The notes beneath the pieces are model-generated. The model saw only the letters and a list, made by a program, of their open reading frames with translations, did no database searches and was not told the origin of the DNA. The translations under genes were made by a program, and so were the position numbers. This document shows, in pieces, positions 1 to 7,780 of a stretch of 64,000 nucleotides of DNA. Numbering within the stretch: position 1 is the stretch's first letter; each line of letters begins with the position of its first letter. The stretch is from Palsa-504 sp963744575 (lineage in GTDB: Bacteria; Actinomycetota; Actinomycetes; Streptosporangiales; Streptosporangiaceae): NCBI GenBank assembly GCA_963744575.1, contig CAVUUF010000025.1, forward strand, positions 603,486 to 667,485. Direction: 5' to 3'.

Positions 1-213
1 GGCGAGGCGCTGATCCGGGCCGGAACCACCCTGGATCACGTGGTCCGCACCCGCATGTACCTCACCAGCGCCGCGCACTGGCGCGAGGTCGCCCGGGCGC
101 ACGGCGAGATCTTCGCCGCGGTCCGGCCCGCCGCGACCGCGGTGATCGTGGCCGGCCTGCTCGACCCCGCCTGGCTGGTCGAGATCGAGGCCGAAGCCCT
201 GCTCCCCGCCTGA
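1..213 (+). CDS. RidA family protein, 3' part only
   Basis: The window opens inside this gene; about 70 C-terminal codons are present up to the TGA at 211-213. The fragment reads as the C-terminal half of a YjgF/YER057c/UK114 (RidA) protein: an RTRMYLT strand, an AHGEIF helix, the RPAATAV segment and the terminal VEIEAEA strand. RidA proteins hydrolyse reactive enamine/imine intermediates released by PLP enzymes. The active-site Arg of the family normally lies in the first of these segments (VRTRMY). The start lies outside the window. The gene converges on the TetR gene, with a long dyad between them. Confidence 0.85.
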   Translation, partial: GEALIRAGTTLDHVVRTRMYLTSAAHWREVARAHGEIFAAVRPAATAVIVAGLLDPAWLVEIEAEALLPA

Positions 214-237
214 CGCGCCCCCGGAGCGGCCAATTTC

Positions 238-291
238 CATGATCGTGAAGGATCCGGTACGGCTAGCCGTACCAAACCCTTCGCGATCATG
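238..291. terminator. 54-bp dyad between convergent genes
   Basis: This is a near-perfect inverted repeat centred at 264.5. The inner 18 bp (256-273) are a perfect palindrome, GGTACGGCTAGCCGTACC. The outer arms 238-251 and 278-291 pair at every position except one G/T pair, and only a few unpaired bases separate the two tiers. It lies between the RidA stop and the TetR stop, so a bidirectional terminator is the simplest reading. There is no T tract. The two-tier symmetry is unusually long for a terminator. Confidence 0.6.
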
Positions 292-318
292 AATCAGTGC
301 CGCTGGAAAAACACGAGG

Positions 319-1095
319 CTATCCGGCCGGCGCGGGCCCGGGACGCTGGAGGCCGGCCAGGATGGTGTCCACCACGTCGGCGATGAAGCCGGCCGTCATC
401 GGCAGGTGCCCAAGCAGCAGCCGGTGCTCGGCGGCGCCGAACAGCAGGTCGAGCACCACCTCCTGGTCGACGGAAGCCGCGATCTCGCCGCGGGCGATGG
501 CCCGGTCCAGCATGATCCGGCGCTGGCGGCGCAGCGGCTCGAGCACCCGGTCCCGCCAGGCCCCGCGCAGTTCCTGGTCGTGCTGGGCCTCGGCGATCAG
601 CCCGGTCAGCATGGGTCCCATCGGCGTCTGGGTGACCGCCCGCACCCACGCGTGCAGCGCCGCCAGCAGGTCGCCGCGCAGCGCCCCGGTGTCCGGCAGC
701 GGCTGCTCCTCACGGAAGGAGGCCATGAACGCGTCCAGTGCGAGCAGGCCCTTGGACGGCCAGCGCCGGTAGATCGTCGTCTTGCCCACCCCGGCCCGGG
801 CCGCCACCTCCTCGATCGACATCGCAGCCAGCCCGCGCTCGGCCAGCAGTTCCACGGTCGCGGTCAGGATGGCCCGGTCCGCCTCCTGGCTCCGCGGCCG
901 ACCGCGCGGCGCCCCCGTCGGCGCAGCGCCCGCGCCCGTCCCCGGCGCAGCGCCCGCGCCCGTCCTCGGCGCAGCGCCCGCGCCCGTCCCCGGCGCAGCG
1001 CCCGCGCCCGTCCCCGGCGCAGCGCCCGCGCCCGTCCCCGGCGCAGCGCCCGCGCCCGTCCGCGGCGGCGCACCCCCCGGAATATCACTGCTCAT
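319..1095 (-). CDS. TetR family transcriptional regulator with repetitive N-terminus
   Basis: 258 aa. Residues about 75-120 form a typical TetR helix-turn-helix (AERGLAAMSIEEVAARAG, then TTIYRRWPSK), followed by an all-helical ligand-binding domain. Residues about 13-60 are a low-complexity tail of 8-residue units (GAGAAPGT) encoded by a 24-bp tandem array. No other good start exists between the array and the HTH, so the repeat is probably translated. It is divergent from the MFS exporter at 1153 with a 57-bp gap, the usual layout of a TetR repressor and its drug-efflux target. Confidence 0.9.
   Translation of the reverse strand: MSSDIPGGAPPRTGAGAAPGTGAGAAPGTGAGAAPGTGAGAAPRTGAGAAPGTGAGAAPTGAPRGRPRSQEADRAILTATVELLAERGLAAMSIEEVAARAGVGKTTIYRRWPSKGLLALDAFMASFREEQPLPDTGALRGDLLAALHAWVRAVTQTPMGPMLTGLIAEAQHDQELRGAWRDRVLEPLRRQRRIMLDRAIARGEIAASVDQEVVLDLLFGAAEHRLLLGHLPMTAGFIADVVDTILAGLQRPGPAPAG
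921..1064. repeat. 24-bp tandem repeat, six copies
   Basis: Six head-to-tail 24-bp units start at 921, 945, 969, 993, 1017 and 1041; they differ at only one or two bases. The unit is a multiple of three and encodes eight residues of the TetR N-terminal tail, so copy-number change would keep the reading frame. Confidence 0.95.
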
Positions 1096-1126
1096 CGGCC
1101 GGTTCTATCATGGAGAAATTCGAAAC

Positions 1127-1141
1127 GATCCGTAACGTATC
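1127..1141. promoter_or_regulatory. candidate TetR operator in the divergent promoter
   Basis: A 15-nt odd palindrome, GATCCGTAACGTATC, matches in six of seven base pairs around the central A. It lies 11 bp before the MFS start and 31 bp upstream of the TetR start, and contains the TANNNT sequence TAACGT (1133-1138). Binding here would cover the exporter promoter. The operator role is inferred from position and symmetry only. Confidence 0.5.
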
Positions 1142-1152
1142 TGATTGGTATC

Positions 1153-2619
1153 ATGCCTGTCACCGTGCCGTCCTCCCGCCGCCACGAGTCCTTGCCCGCC
1201 ACCACGACAACAACACCCGCCGCCCCGCCCCGCCGCCAGCCGCTGCAACTGGCCCTGATCCTGGTCGCCGCGTTCATGGTCGTCCTCGATTTCAGTATCG
1301 TGAACGTCGCGCTGCCGTCGATCGAGCGGGAACTGCGCATGCCCGCCAACTCAGTCCAGTGGATCGTGACCGGATACGCCATCTCGTTCGGCGGCCTTCT
1401 TATCCTCGGCGGCCGGGCGGCTGACCTGTTCGGCCGGCGGCGCATGTTCGTCGCGGGCCTGGTCGCCTTCTCCCTGGCCAGCCTGGCCGGCGGACTAGCC
1501 CGGGACCCGGTACTGCTGATCGCGGCGCGGGTGGTGCAGGGCGCGGGCGCCGCCATCGTCGCCCCGGCCGCGCTTTCCCTCATTACCACCGGCTTCCCCG
1601 AAGGCCCCGAACGTACTCGCGCCATCGGCCTTTACGGCGCGGTCTCCTCGGTCGGCTTCGTCTCCGGCCAGGTCCTTGGCGGAATTCTCGTGCAGTTCAC
1701 CAGCTGGCGCGCGGTGTTCCTGGTCAACGTGCCGGTCGGGCTGATCGCCGCCGCCCTGTCCCCGCACGTCCTCGGCGCGGCGAGAAGCGCGGCGAAGACC
1801 GCGGCCAGGACCGGAGTCGCCAATGCCCGCCATCTGGACGTCCGCGGCGCGCTGCTCATTACCGGCGCGGTCACCCTCATCGTGTTCGCCGTGTCCCAGG
1901 GCGTGGTACTCGGCTGGACCTCGCCGCTGGTCATCGCCGCCGTCGTGGTCGCGGCCGCGGCCGCGACGGCCTTCATGAAGGCCGAGACCCGGCACCCCGA
2001 ACCGCTGATCCGCCCGTCCCTGCTGCACCGCAGGGGGCTGCGCGACGGGACCACGCTGGCCTTCCTGCTCGGCCTGTGGAACGGCGGCGAGATGCTCGTG
2101 CTGTCCCTGTACCTGCAGCAGGTCCTGCACGAGTCCCCGCTGTTCACCGGCCTGATCATCGCCCCGCAGGGCGTGGTCGGGTTCCTCATGGGCGTGACCG
2201 GGCCGCGGCTGGCGGCCCGGATAGGCATCAAGCGGCTGCTCGTGCTGACCGCCGCCGCGGCGGCAACCGGCTTCCTCGTCCTGACCCGGCTGCCCGCGAC
2301 GGGCTACAGCCCGGTCCTGTTCGTGGTCACGTTGATCGGCTTCGGCACCGCCGGCACCGCGCTCGGCTCGACGGTGCTGGCCAGCCGCGGCATGGCCGAC
2401 GCCGACCAGGGCCTGGTCGGCGGCATGATCAACACAAGCCGCCAGATCGGCGCGGCGGTCGGCGCCGCCCTGCTGCCGGCCGTGGCCGAAGGCGTCAGCG
2501 GCGGGATCGGCGTCTCCGGCGACCGCGCCGCGATGTTCGCCGCCGCGCTGGCCGCGCTGACCGCCACCGCCGTGGCCTGGCGCGCCGCACGGCCGGTCCG
2601 GGCCCGCGCCACCAGCTGA
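1153..2619 (+). CDS. MFS transporter, DHA2-type drug efflux
   Basis: 488 aa from the ATG at 1153; longer upstream readings run through the divergent regulator and were not used. A hydrophilic N-terminal tail is followed by about 14 hydrophobic segments. It has the TM1 signature LDFSIVNVALPSI, the SVQWIVTGY segment before TM2 and an MFS motif A (GGRAADLFGRRRMF), as in the EmrB/QacA (DHA2) group of proton-coupled multidrug antiporters. The divergent TetR gene and the dyad at 1127 suggest substrate-induced derepression. The substrate cannot be read from the sequence. Confidence 0.88.
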   Translation: MPVTVPSSRRHESLPATTTTTPAAPPRRQPLQLALILVAAFMVVLDFSIVNVALPSIERELRMPANSVQWIVTGYAISFGGLLILGGRAADLFGRRRMFVAGLVAFSLASLAGGLARDPVLLIAARVVQGAGAAIVAPAALSLITTGFPEGPERTRAIGLYGAVSSVGFVSGQVLGGILVQFTSWRAVFLVNVPVGLIAAALSPHVLGAARSAAKTAARTGVANARHLDVRGALLITGAVTLIVFAVSQGVVLGWTSPLVIAAVVVAAAAATAFMKAETRHPEPLIRPSLLHRRGLRDGTTLAFLLGLWNGGEMLVLSLYLQQVLHESPLFTGLIIAPQGVVGFLMGVTGPRLAARIGIKRLLVLTAAAAATGFLVLTRLPATGYSPVLFVVTLIGFGTAGTALGSTVLASRGMADADQGLVGGMINTSRQIGAAVGAALLPAVAEGVSGGIGVSGDRAAMFAAALAALTATAVAWRAARPVRARATS

Positions 2620-2663
2620 CTTATAGGGCCGAACGGTCCTGCTTATAGGGCCGAACGGTCCTG
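2620..2663. repeat. two tandem 22-bp hairpin units after the MFS gene
   Basis: An exact 22-bp direct repeat occupies 2620-2641 and 2642-2663. Each unit contains AGGGCCG-AA-CGGTCCT, an inverted repeat with one G/T mismatch, so each copy can fold as a small hairpin. The first copy begins right after the MFS stop codon. A doubled terminator is likely. Confidence 0.7.
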
Positions 2664-2679
2664 GTTACCCGCCCCGCCC

Positions 2680-2805
2680 TCAGCTCGTGCGCTGCAGGGG
2701 TGTACGCACCGTCTGGAGCCGGATCAGCCCGGCGGCGAAGATGAACGTGTCGATGCCCAGGACCTGGGCGTGGTGGGCGAACACTTCCTGCGGCGTGCGT
2801 GCCAT
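2680..2805 (-). pseudogene. SnoaL-like gene with internal deletion
   Basis: 41 codons with a good ribosome site (GGAGGAG upstream of ATG 2805). The first ~18 residues (TPQEVFAHHAQVLG) look like the N-terminal helix of a SnoaL-like/NTF2 fold protein, and the last ~20 (DTFIFAAGLIRLQTVR) look like the C-terminal strands of the same family. The usual ~90 residues between are missing without loss of frame. The start, ribosome site and stop are kept, so the remnant may still be translated, but it cannot form the fold. Confidence 0.7.
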
Positions 2806-2853
2806 TCGTGCTCCTCCTTCACGGCGAGGTCCTTCTCGTCTTACCGTATATTC

Positions 2854-3633
2854 ATGAGTTTCGAGCACATCCTGGTGGAGCGCTCCGGCGACTTCGCCAC
2901 GGTCACCATGAACCGGCCGCGGCGCCGTAACTCCCTGTCGCTTGAGCACATGCACGAGCTGATTGCGGCGTTCGAAGATCTGGGGGACAGCGATGTCCTC
3001 GGCATCGTGCTGGCCGGCAACGGCCCGGTGTTCAGCTCCGGGCACGACCTCGCCGAGGTCGCCGACGCCGGCCTGCCGCAGGTCCGGTCGCTGCTGATGA
3101 CCTGCACCGAGCTGATGACGCTGATGCAGCAGGTGCCCCAGCCGGTGGTGGCGCGGGTGCACGGGCTGGCCACCGCGGCGGGCTGCCAGCTGGTGGCCAG
3201 CGCCGACCTGGCCGTGGCCAGCGAGGAGGCCGGCTTCGCCGCGCCCGGCGGCAAGGGCGGCTGGTTCTGCCACACCCCGATGGTGGCCATCGCCAGGAAC
3301 GTGGGCCGCAAGCGGGCCGCGGAGCTGGCCATGTCCGGCGACGTCATCGACGCGCGCACCGCGCTGGACTGGGGCCTGGTCAACCGGGTGGTGGCCGCTG
3401 CGCAGCTTGACTCCGCGGTGCAGGACCTGCTGGAGCGGGTCACCAAGGGCTCGGCGCAGAGCAAGGGCATCGGCAAGCAGGCGCTGTACGCGCAGATCGA
3501 CCTGGACCAGGCCAAGGCCTACGCCCACGCCATCGAGGTGATGGCCGCGACCAGCCAGCTCCCCGACGCCCGGGAGGGGATGCACGCGTTCCTGGAGAAG
3601 CGCAAGCCCAACTGGGACCGCGGCCGGAACTAG
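2854..3633 (+). CDS. enoyl-CoA hydratase/isomerase family protein (ECHDC3-like)
   Basis: 259 aa crotonase-fold protein from ATG 2854. The oxyanion-hole segments are visible: SSGHDL near residue 66 and ATAAGCQLVA near residue 110. The following segment, DLAVASEEAGFAAP then GWFCHTP, resembles the ECHDC3 branch, where the usual catalytic glutamates are not conserved, so hydratase activity is uncertain. A TACCGT box at 2842-2847 lies 6 nt before the ATG with no ribosome site, which suggests a leaderless mRNA. It is divergent from the SnoaL remnant. Confidence 0.85.
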   Translation: MSFEHILVERSGDFATVTMNRPRRRNSLSLEHMHELIAAFEDLGDSDVLGIVLAGNGPVFSSGHDLAEVADAGLPQVRSLLMTCTELMTLMQQVPQPVVARVHGLATAAGCQLVASADLAVASEEAGFAAPGGKGGWFCHTPMVAIARNVGRKRAAELAMSGDVIDARTALDWGLVNRVVAAAQLDSAVQDLLERVTKGSAQSKGIGKQALYAQIDLDQAKAYAHAIEVMAATSQLPDAREGMHAFLEKRKPNWDRGRN

Positions 3634-3712
3634 GCCGCCCCCGGTTTTGTCGGACCCGGCTGGTAGCGTCGGCCGCAACAGGATCCTTCCGACGCAGCAA
3701 GGGGGAAACACG

Positions 3713-4129
3713 ATGGCGTCCGTACTTAACCCGTACCTCAACTTCAACGGCAACGCCCGTCAGGCGCTGGAGTTCTACCGGAGCGTGTTCGGCGGCAAGC
3801 TCACCCTGAGCACGTTCGCCGACTTCGGCACGCCCCAGGACGCGCCGGACGCCGGCAAGATCATGCACGGCCAGCTGGAGACCGACGCCGGCTATACGAT
3901 CATGGCCGCCGACACTCCGCCCAACATGGAATACCAGGGCATGCACGGGTTCGGGGTGAGCCTGTCCGGCGACGACGGAAACGCCCTGCACGGCTACTGG
4001 GAAAAGCTGTCCTCCGCCGGGACCACCACGATGCCGCTGCAGAAGCAGGCCTGGGGTGATGAGTTCGGCATGTGCACCGACCAGTTCGGCGTCCCCTGGC
4101 TGGTCAACATCTCCCAGCCGCAGGCGTAG
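3713..4129 (+). CDS. VOC family protein, PhnB-like
   Basis: 138 aa. The start at ATG 3713 is supported by the ribosome site AAGGGGGAA. It begins NPYLNFNGNARQALEFYRSVFGG, split here as NPYLNFNGNARQ / ALEFYRSVFGG, typical of the PhnB/DUF1338-type vicinal oxygen chelate proteins, and ends MCTDQFGVPWLVNI. The family is related to glyoxalase and bleomycin-resistance folds; most PhnB-like members have no proven substrate. A TAGCGT box at about 3664 gives a plausible promoter with a ~40-nt leader. Confidence 0.88.
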   Translation: MASVLNPYLNFNGNARQALEFYRSVFGGKLTLSTFADFGTPQDAPDAGKIMHGQLETDAGYTIMAADTPPNMEYQGMHGFGVSLSGDDGNALHGYWEKLSSAGTTTMPLQKQAWGDEFGMCTDQFGVPWLVNISQPQA

Positions 4130-4165
4130 CTCACCGGCGACCTCGCTCTGGGGCATGATGGGCGG

Positions 4166-4714
4166 ATGCCGCTGTTCGCCTTCGAAGGCCGCGAGCCGCA
4201 CGTCAGCCCCGGGGCGTGGATCGCTCCCACCGCCAGCCTGATCGGCGACGTCCGGGTCGAGGCCGAAGCCTCCATCTGGTACGGCGCGGTGCTCCGCGCC
4301 GATTTCGGGCCGATAGTCGTGCGCCGCGGCGCCAACATCCAGGATGGTTCGGTGCTGCACGGCGGCGACGACCCGGTGACCGAGGTCGGCGAGGGCGCCA
4401 CCATCGGCCACCTGTGCGTGGTCCACGGTGCAGTCATCGGCACCGGGGCCCTGGTGGGCAACGGCGCCACGGTACTCGACGGCGTGCGCGTCGGCCGCCG
4501 CGCCCTGGTCGCCGGCGGCGCGACAGTGCCGCCGGGGATGACCGTCCCCGATGGCATGCTGGTCGCGGGCGTCCCGGCCCGGGTCGTCGGCGAGGTCGGC
4601 GGGCGAGCCAAGGAGTGGGTCGACACCAACCCCGCGATCTACCGCGAACTGGCCCGGCGGCACGCGGCCGGGACCCGGCCCGTAGGGTCGGATACATGGA
4701 ATATCGCACGCTAG
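4166..4714 (+). CDS. gamma-carbonic anhydrase family protein (YrdA-like)
   Basis: 182 aa left-handed beta-helix protein with hexapeptide repeats (IGxxA, VxxG). The three zinc-ligand histidines expected for the gamma class are present: one in SVLHGG and two in GHLCVVHGA. The NIQDGS loop also fits. Such proteins bind Zn/Fe and some hydrate CO2. CATGAT lies 6 nt before the ATG, so translation may be leaderless. The 3' end overlaps the next gene by 19 nt. Confidence 0.88.
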   Translation: MPLFAFEGREPHVSPGAWIAPTASLIGDVRVEAEASIWYGAVLRADFGPIVVRRGANIQDGSVLHGGDDPVTEVGEGATIGHLCVVHGAVIGTGALVGNGATVLDGVRVGRRALVAGGATVPPGMTVPDGMLVAGVPARVVGEVGGRAKEWVDTNPAIYRELARRHAAGTRPVGSDTWNIAR

Positions 4715-5748
4715 GCAAATCGGGTCTACGAGTTTCCGTGCTCACCATGGGCACGATGACGTTCGGCGGGCGCGGGGCGTTCGCCAACGTGGGGACGACC
4801 GACGTGGCGCAGGCCCGCCGGCAGGTGGACATGTGCCTGGACGCCGGGGTCAACCTCATCGACACCGCCGACGTCTACTCGGGCGGCCAGGCCGAGGAGA
4901 TCCTCGGCGAGATCCTGCGCGGACGCCGGGACGAGCTGCTCGTGGCCACCAAGGTGCGGATGCCGATGGGCCGCGGGCCGAACGACGCGGGCCTGTCGCG
5001 CCACCACGTCATCTCCGGCTGCGAGGCCAGCCTGCGCCGCCTCGGCACCGATTACGTGGACCTGTACCAGGTGCACGAGTGGGACGGCCAGACCCCGCTC
5101 GAGGAAACCCTGGACGCGCTGGACCTGCTCGTCAGGCAGGGCAAGGTCCGGTACGTCGGGGCGTCCAACTACGCCTCCTGGCAGCTGATGAAGGCGCTGG
5201 GCACGGCCGAGCGGCTGGGCCTGCCGCGGTTCGTCAGCCAGCAGATCTACTACTCCCTGCAGGCCCGCGAGGCCGAGTACGAGCTGATCCCGCTCGCCGT
5301 CGACCAGGGCCTGGGCGTGCTGGTCTGGAGCCCGCTGGCGGGCGGGCTGCTGTCCGGCAAGTACCGCAGGGACCGCGAGGCCCCGGCGGGTTCGCGGCAG
5401 CTCACCGGCTGGGACGAGCCGCCCGTCTACGATACCGACGGCTTGTACGACACCATCGAGGTCCTGGTCAAGATCGCCGAGCAGCACGGCGTCTCGGCCG
5501 CCCAGGTGGCCCTGGCCTATACGCTGGCCAAGCCGGCCATCACCTCCGTGGTGATCGGCGCGCGCACCGCCGGGCAACTGGCCGACAACCTGGCGGCCGC
5601 GTCCCTCACCCTCAGCGCCGACGAGCGGGCCCAGCTGGATAAGGTCAGCGCCCCGCCGCTGCTCTACCCGTACTGGCACCAGGCCAAGACGGCGGCCGAC
5701 CGCCTGTCGGCCGCCGACCTGACGCTCCTGGCCCCGTACCTCGGCTAG
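4696..5748 (+). CDS. aldo/keto reductase
   Basis: 350 aa (alpha/beta)8 NADPH-dependent oxidoreductase. The catalytic tetrad can be placed: Asp in NLIDTADVY, the Tyr of the same segment, Lys in VATKV and His in QVHEWD. The C-terminal NADP-binding part reads TSVVIGARTAGQLADN. It resembles the YajO/Tas-type AKRs acting on small aldehydes and ketones. A TAGGGT box at 4683-4688 inside the preceding gene lies 7 nt before the ATG, so it may have its own leaderless transcript. Confidence 0.9.
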   Translation: MEYRTLGKSGLRVSVLTMGTMTFGGRGAFANVGTTDVAQARRQVDMCLDAGVNLIDTADVYSGGQAEEILGEILRGRRDELLVATKVRMPMGRGPNDAGLSRHHVISGCEASLRRLGTDYVDLYQVHEWDGQTPLEETLDALDLLVRQGKVRYVGASNYASWQLMKALGTAERLGLPRFVSQQIYYSLQAREAEYELIPLAVDQGLGVLVWSPLAGGLLSGKYRRDREAPAGSRQLTGWDEPPVYDTDGLYDTIEVLVKIAEQHGVSAAQVALAYTLAKPAITSVVIGARTAGQLADNLAAASLTLSADERAQLDKVSAPPLLYPYWHQAKTAADRLSAADLTLLAPYLG

Positions 5749-7159
5749 CCCGCCGCCGGACGGGCGGCCGCCTGCCCGGTCCGCCCGGCTGTGATCCGCC
5801 CGGTCGTGACCGTGATCCGCCCGGTCGTGACCGTGATCCGCCCGGTCGTGACCGCGATCCGCCCGGTCGTGACCGCGTTGGTCGGGTGTTCCCGCGGGGC
5901 CGCCCCGCCCCCGGCCGCCCGTCGGCCACCCCGTTCGGGCCGCCGCCCGGGCCGAACTTGCCCCCGCGGACCACCACGAATACCCCATCTCGTCTTTCAC
6001 GGCGCGCCCCCGGATTGTATGGATGTGGCAACCTACTCCTTCTATTGAGCACGGTGTCACATCCATGCCCTGGCGCGTCGGCTCCGGGCGCCCCCGCCCC
6101 AGGAGCGCCCGTCCCTGGCGCCTCCGCGTCCACCGGGCCCAGCGCCCCGGGGGCCTCCGCTCCCGCCGGCACCAGTGACACCTCCGGGCCCACCGGAACC
6201 AGCGCTCCGGGCGCCTCCACGCCCGCCGGCGCCAGCGCCTCGGCGCCTGCGCCCGCGCCGACCGCCTCACGCCACATCTCGGCCCTGCGGACCGCGAACA
6301 GCGGCAGGCTGCTCAGCCCGATGCCGGCCAGGATGGCCACGCCTCCCACCAGCGACCCGGCGCCCACCGGGTCGCCGAACGCCACCGCGCCCGCGATGGC
6401 GCCGACCAGCGGCTCGAGGTTGAGGAACGCCCCGGCGACCTCGGCCGACACCCGGCTCTGCCCGAACGCGAACAGGGTGAACGGCGCCAGCGTGCCCAAA
6501 CCCGCCAGTGCCACGACCGCCAGCACCGGACCGGCCCCGCCAGGAACGGCAGGCGCACCCTCGGTGATGACGGCCACCGGCAGCGCCCCCAGCGTCGCGC
6601 CGAGGAACTGCACGGCGGTGACCGCGACCGGGTCGCGCCCGTCGAGCAGCCGGCCCTGGGCCACCGTGACCGTGGCCGACAGGAACAGCGACGCCAGCAC
6701 CAGGCCGTCGCCGGCCAGCGTCGCGCCGCCGCCCCCGCCGCCCGCGGTGACCAGGCCGACACCGGCCAGCGACACCACGAAGCCGAACCAGGCCACCGGC
6801 CGGGCCACGGTGCGGTACCACGCCGCGGCGATGATCGCGACCAGCACCGGCACGGCCCCGATCAGCAGGGCCGCGTGGGTGACGCTGGTCCGGCTGATCC
6901 CGGCGTTCTGCAGCATGACCGAGCCGCCGTAGCCGAACGCGCCCGCGACCAGCACCGCGGGGGTGAACGCGGCGCGCAGGCCAGTGCCCCGCCGGGCCGC
7001 GGCGGCCAGCAGGACCGCGGCGGCCAGCCCGAAGCGGACCACGGTGAGCCAGCCCGGTGACAGCCAGTACAGAGCCAGCTTGGACAGCGGCACGGTGGTG
7101 CCCCACAGCAGCCCGGCCGCGACGAGGGCTGCGACGGCGTTGCGGCGGTTGGTCTTCAT
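5645..7159 (-). CDS. EamA/DMT family transporter with long disordered tail
   Basis: 504 aa if read to its first stop. Residues 1 to about 300 are a ten-helix drug/metabolite transporter with the EamA duplication (GLLWGTTVPLSK at the start, FLNLEPLVGAI in the second half). After about residue 305 the frame continues as ~200 residues of Gly/Pro/Ala/Arg-rich sequence, including four 7-residue units (RSRPGGS), and its last 104 nt run antisense into the aldo/keto reductase. The tail may be a read-through artefact of high GC. ATG 7159 is chosen because the transporter begins there. Confidence 0.75.
   Translation of the reverse strand: MKTNRRNAVAALVAAGLLWGTTVPLSKLALYWLSPGWLTVVRFGLAAAVLLAAAARRGTGLRAAFTPAVLVAGAFGYGGSVMLQNAGISRTSVTHAALLIGAVPVLVAIIAAAWYRTVARPVAWFGFVVSLAGVGLVTAGGGGGGATLAGDGLVLASLFLSATVTVAQGRLLDGRDPVAVTAVQFLGATLGALPVAVITEGAPAVPGGAGPVLAVVALAGLGTLAPFTLFAFGQSRVSAEVAGAFLNLEPLVGAIAGAVAFGDPVGAGSLVGGVAILAGIGLSSLPLFAVRRAEMWREAVGAGAGAEALAPAGVEAPGALVPVGPEVSLVPAGAEAPGALGPVDAEAPGTGAPGAGAPGADAPGHGCDTVLNRRSRLPHPYNPGARRERRDGVFVVVRGGKFGPGGGPNGVADGRPGAGRPRGNTRPTRSRPGGSRSRPGGSRSRPGGSRSRPGGSQPGGPGRRPPVRRRASRGTGPGASGRRPTGGRPPSWPGASTGRAAAGR
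5791..5874. repeat. 21-bp tandem repeat, four copies
   Basis: Four contiguous 21-bp units (GTGATCCGCCCGGTCGTGACC, split as GTGATCCGCC + CGGTCGTGACC) start at 5791, 5812, 5833 and 5854; the last differs at one base. They lie between the aldo/keto reductase stop and the EamA domain and encode a heptapeptide repeat on the minus strand if the transporter tail is real. Confidence 0.95.
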
Positions 7160-7189
7160 GCATCCATACTCACCGGTAGCTATAAAAAA

Positions 7190-7221
7190 TTCGTCGTCTA
7201 ACATCGACTACGATATATAAT
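7190..7221. promoter_or_regulatory. Lrp/EamA divergent promoter with dyad and consensus -10
   Basis: The 70-bp divergent gap is strikingly AT-rich for this window. It contains a dyad with arms TTCGTCGTC (7190-7198) and GACTACGAT (7206-7214), matching in 7 of 9 positions, and a perfect TATAAT at 7216-7221, 8 nt before the Lrp ATG. A self-regulated Lrp operator that also controls the exporter is the likely role. Confidence 0.6.
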
Positions 7222-7229
7222 TTGGCCTT

Positions 7230-7745
7230 ATGGCAGTTGTACTTGACGAAGTTGACATACATCTGCTCACCGCGCTGCAGGAGGATGCGGACCGCACCAA
7301 CGTCGAACTGGCCCGGATGGCCGGGCTGTCACCGGCCGCGACCCTGCACCGGGTCCGGCGGCTGAAGGAGACCGGCGTCATCCGGGTCATCAGCGCCCAG
7401 GTCGACGCGGCCGCGGCGGGCTTCCCGCTGCAGATGTACGTGACCGCCGTGCTGGCCCGTCACGACCCGCGCTCGAGCCGCGTGTTCGACGATCAGATCC
7501 GGGCGCTGCCGCAGATCATCGCGGCGGACAACGTGGCCGGCGAGACTGACTACATCCTCACCGTGGTGGCCCGCGACGTCGCCGAACTGCAGACCGTGCT
7601 GGCCAGCCTGGCTTCCCACGGCGGCCAGCGGCTGGTGACCTACCTGCGGCTGGCCGAGATCAAGCCCCCGTCCCGGCTGCCGCTGGCTCCGCCCGGGCCG
7701 CCCGAGCGCCCGGCCCGCCGCCGCCGGCCCCGCCCCGCGCCGTAA
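7230..7745 (+). CDS. Lrp/AsnC family transcriptional regulator
   Basis: 171 aa. Residues 6-60 form the AsnC-type winged HTH (LDEVDIHLLTALQEDADRTN, then LSPAATLHRVRRLKETGVI); residues 65-145 are the RAM ligand-binding domain (AGETDYILTVVARDVAELQ). A ~25-residue Pro/Arg tail follows. It is divergent from the EamA exporter, a common pairing in which an Lrp regulator controls amino-acid or metabolite export. TATAAT ends 8 nt before the ATG, so the mRNA is probably leaderless. Confidence 0.92.
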   Translation: MAVVLDEVDIHLLTALQEDADRTNVELARMAGLSPAATLHRVRRLKETGVIRVISAQVDAAAAGFPLQMYVTAVLARHDPRSSRVFDDQIRALPQIIAADNVAGETDYILTVVARDVAELQTVLASLASHGGQRLVTYLRLAEIKPPSRLPLAPPGPPERPARRRRPRPAP

Positions 7746-7780
7746 CCCACGAGCAGGCTCTCGTGCTAGCGTCCTGCGGC

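Noticed and set aside
2680..3753. Long minus-strand reading opposite the crotonase gene
   Set aside because: Only its last 42 codons (the SnoaL remnant) make sense; the rest is an antisense shadow of the crotonase with Arg/Ala/Gly-rich composition.
5791..5874. CRISPR-like array
   Set aside because: The 21-bp units are contiguous with no spacers and no cas genes are present.
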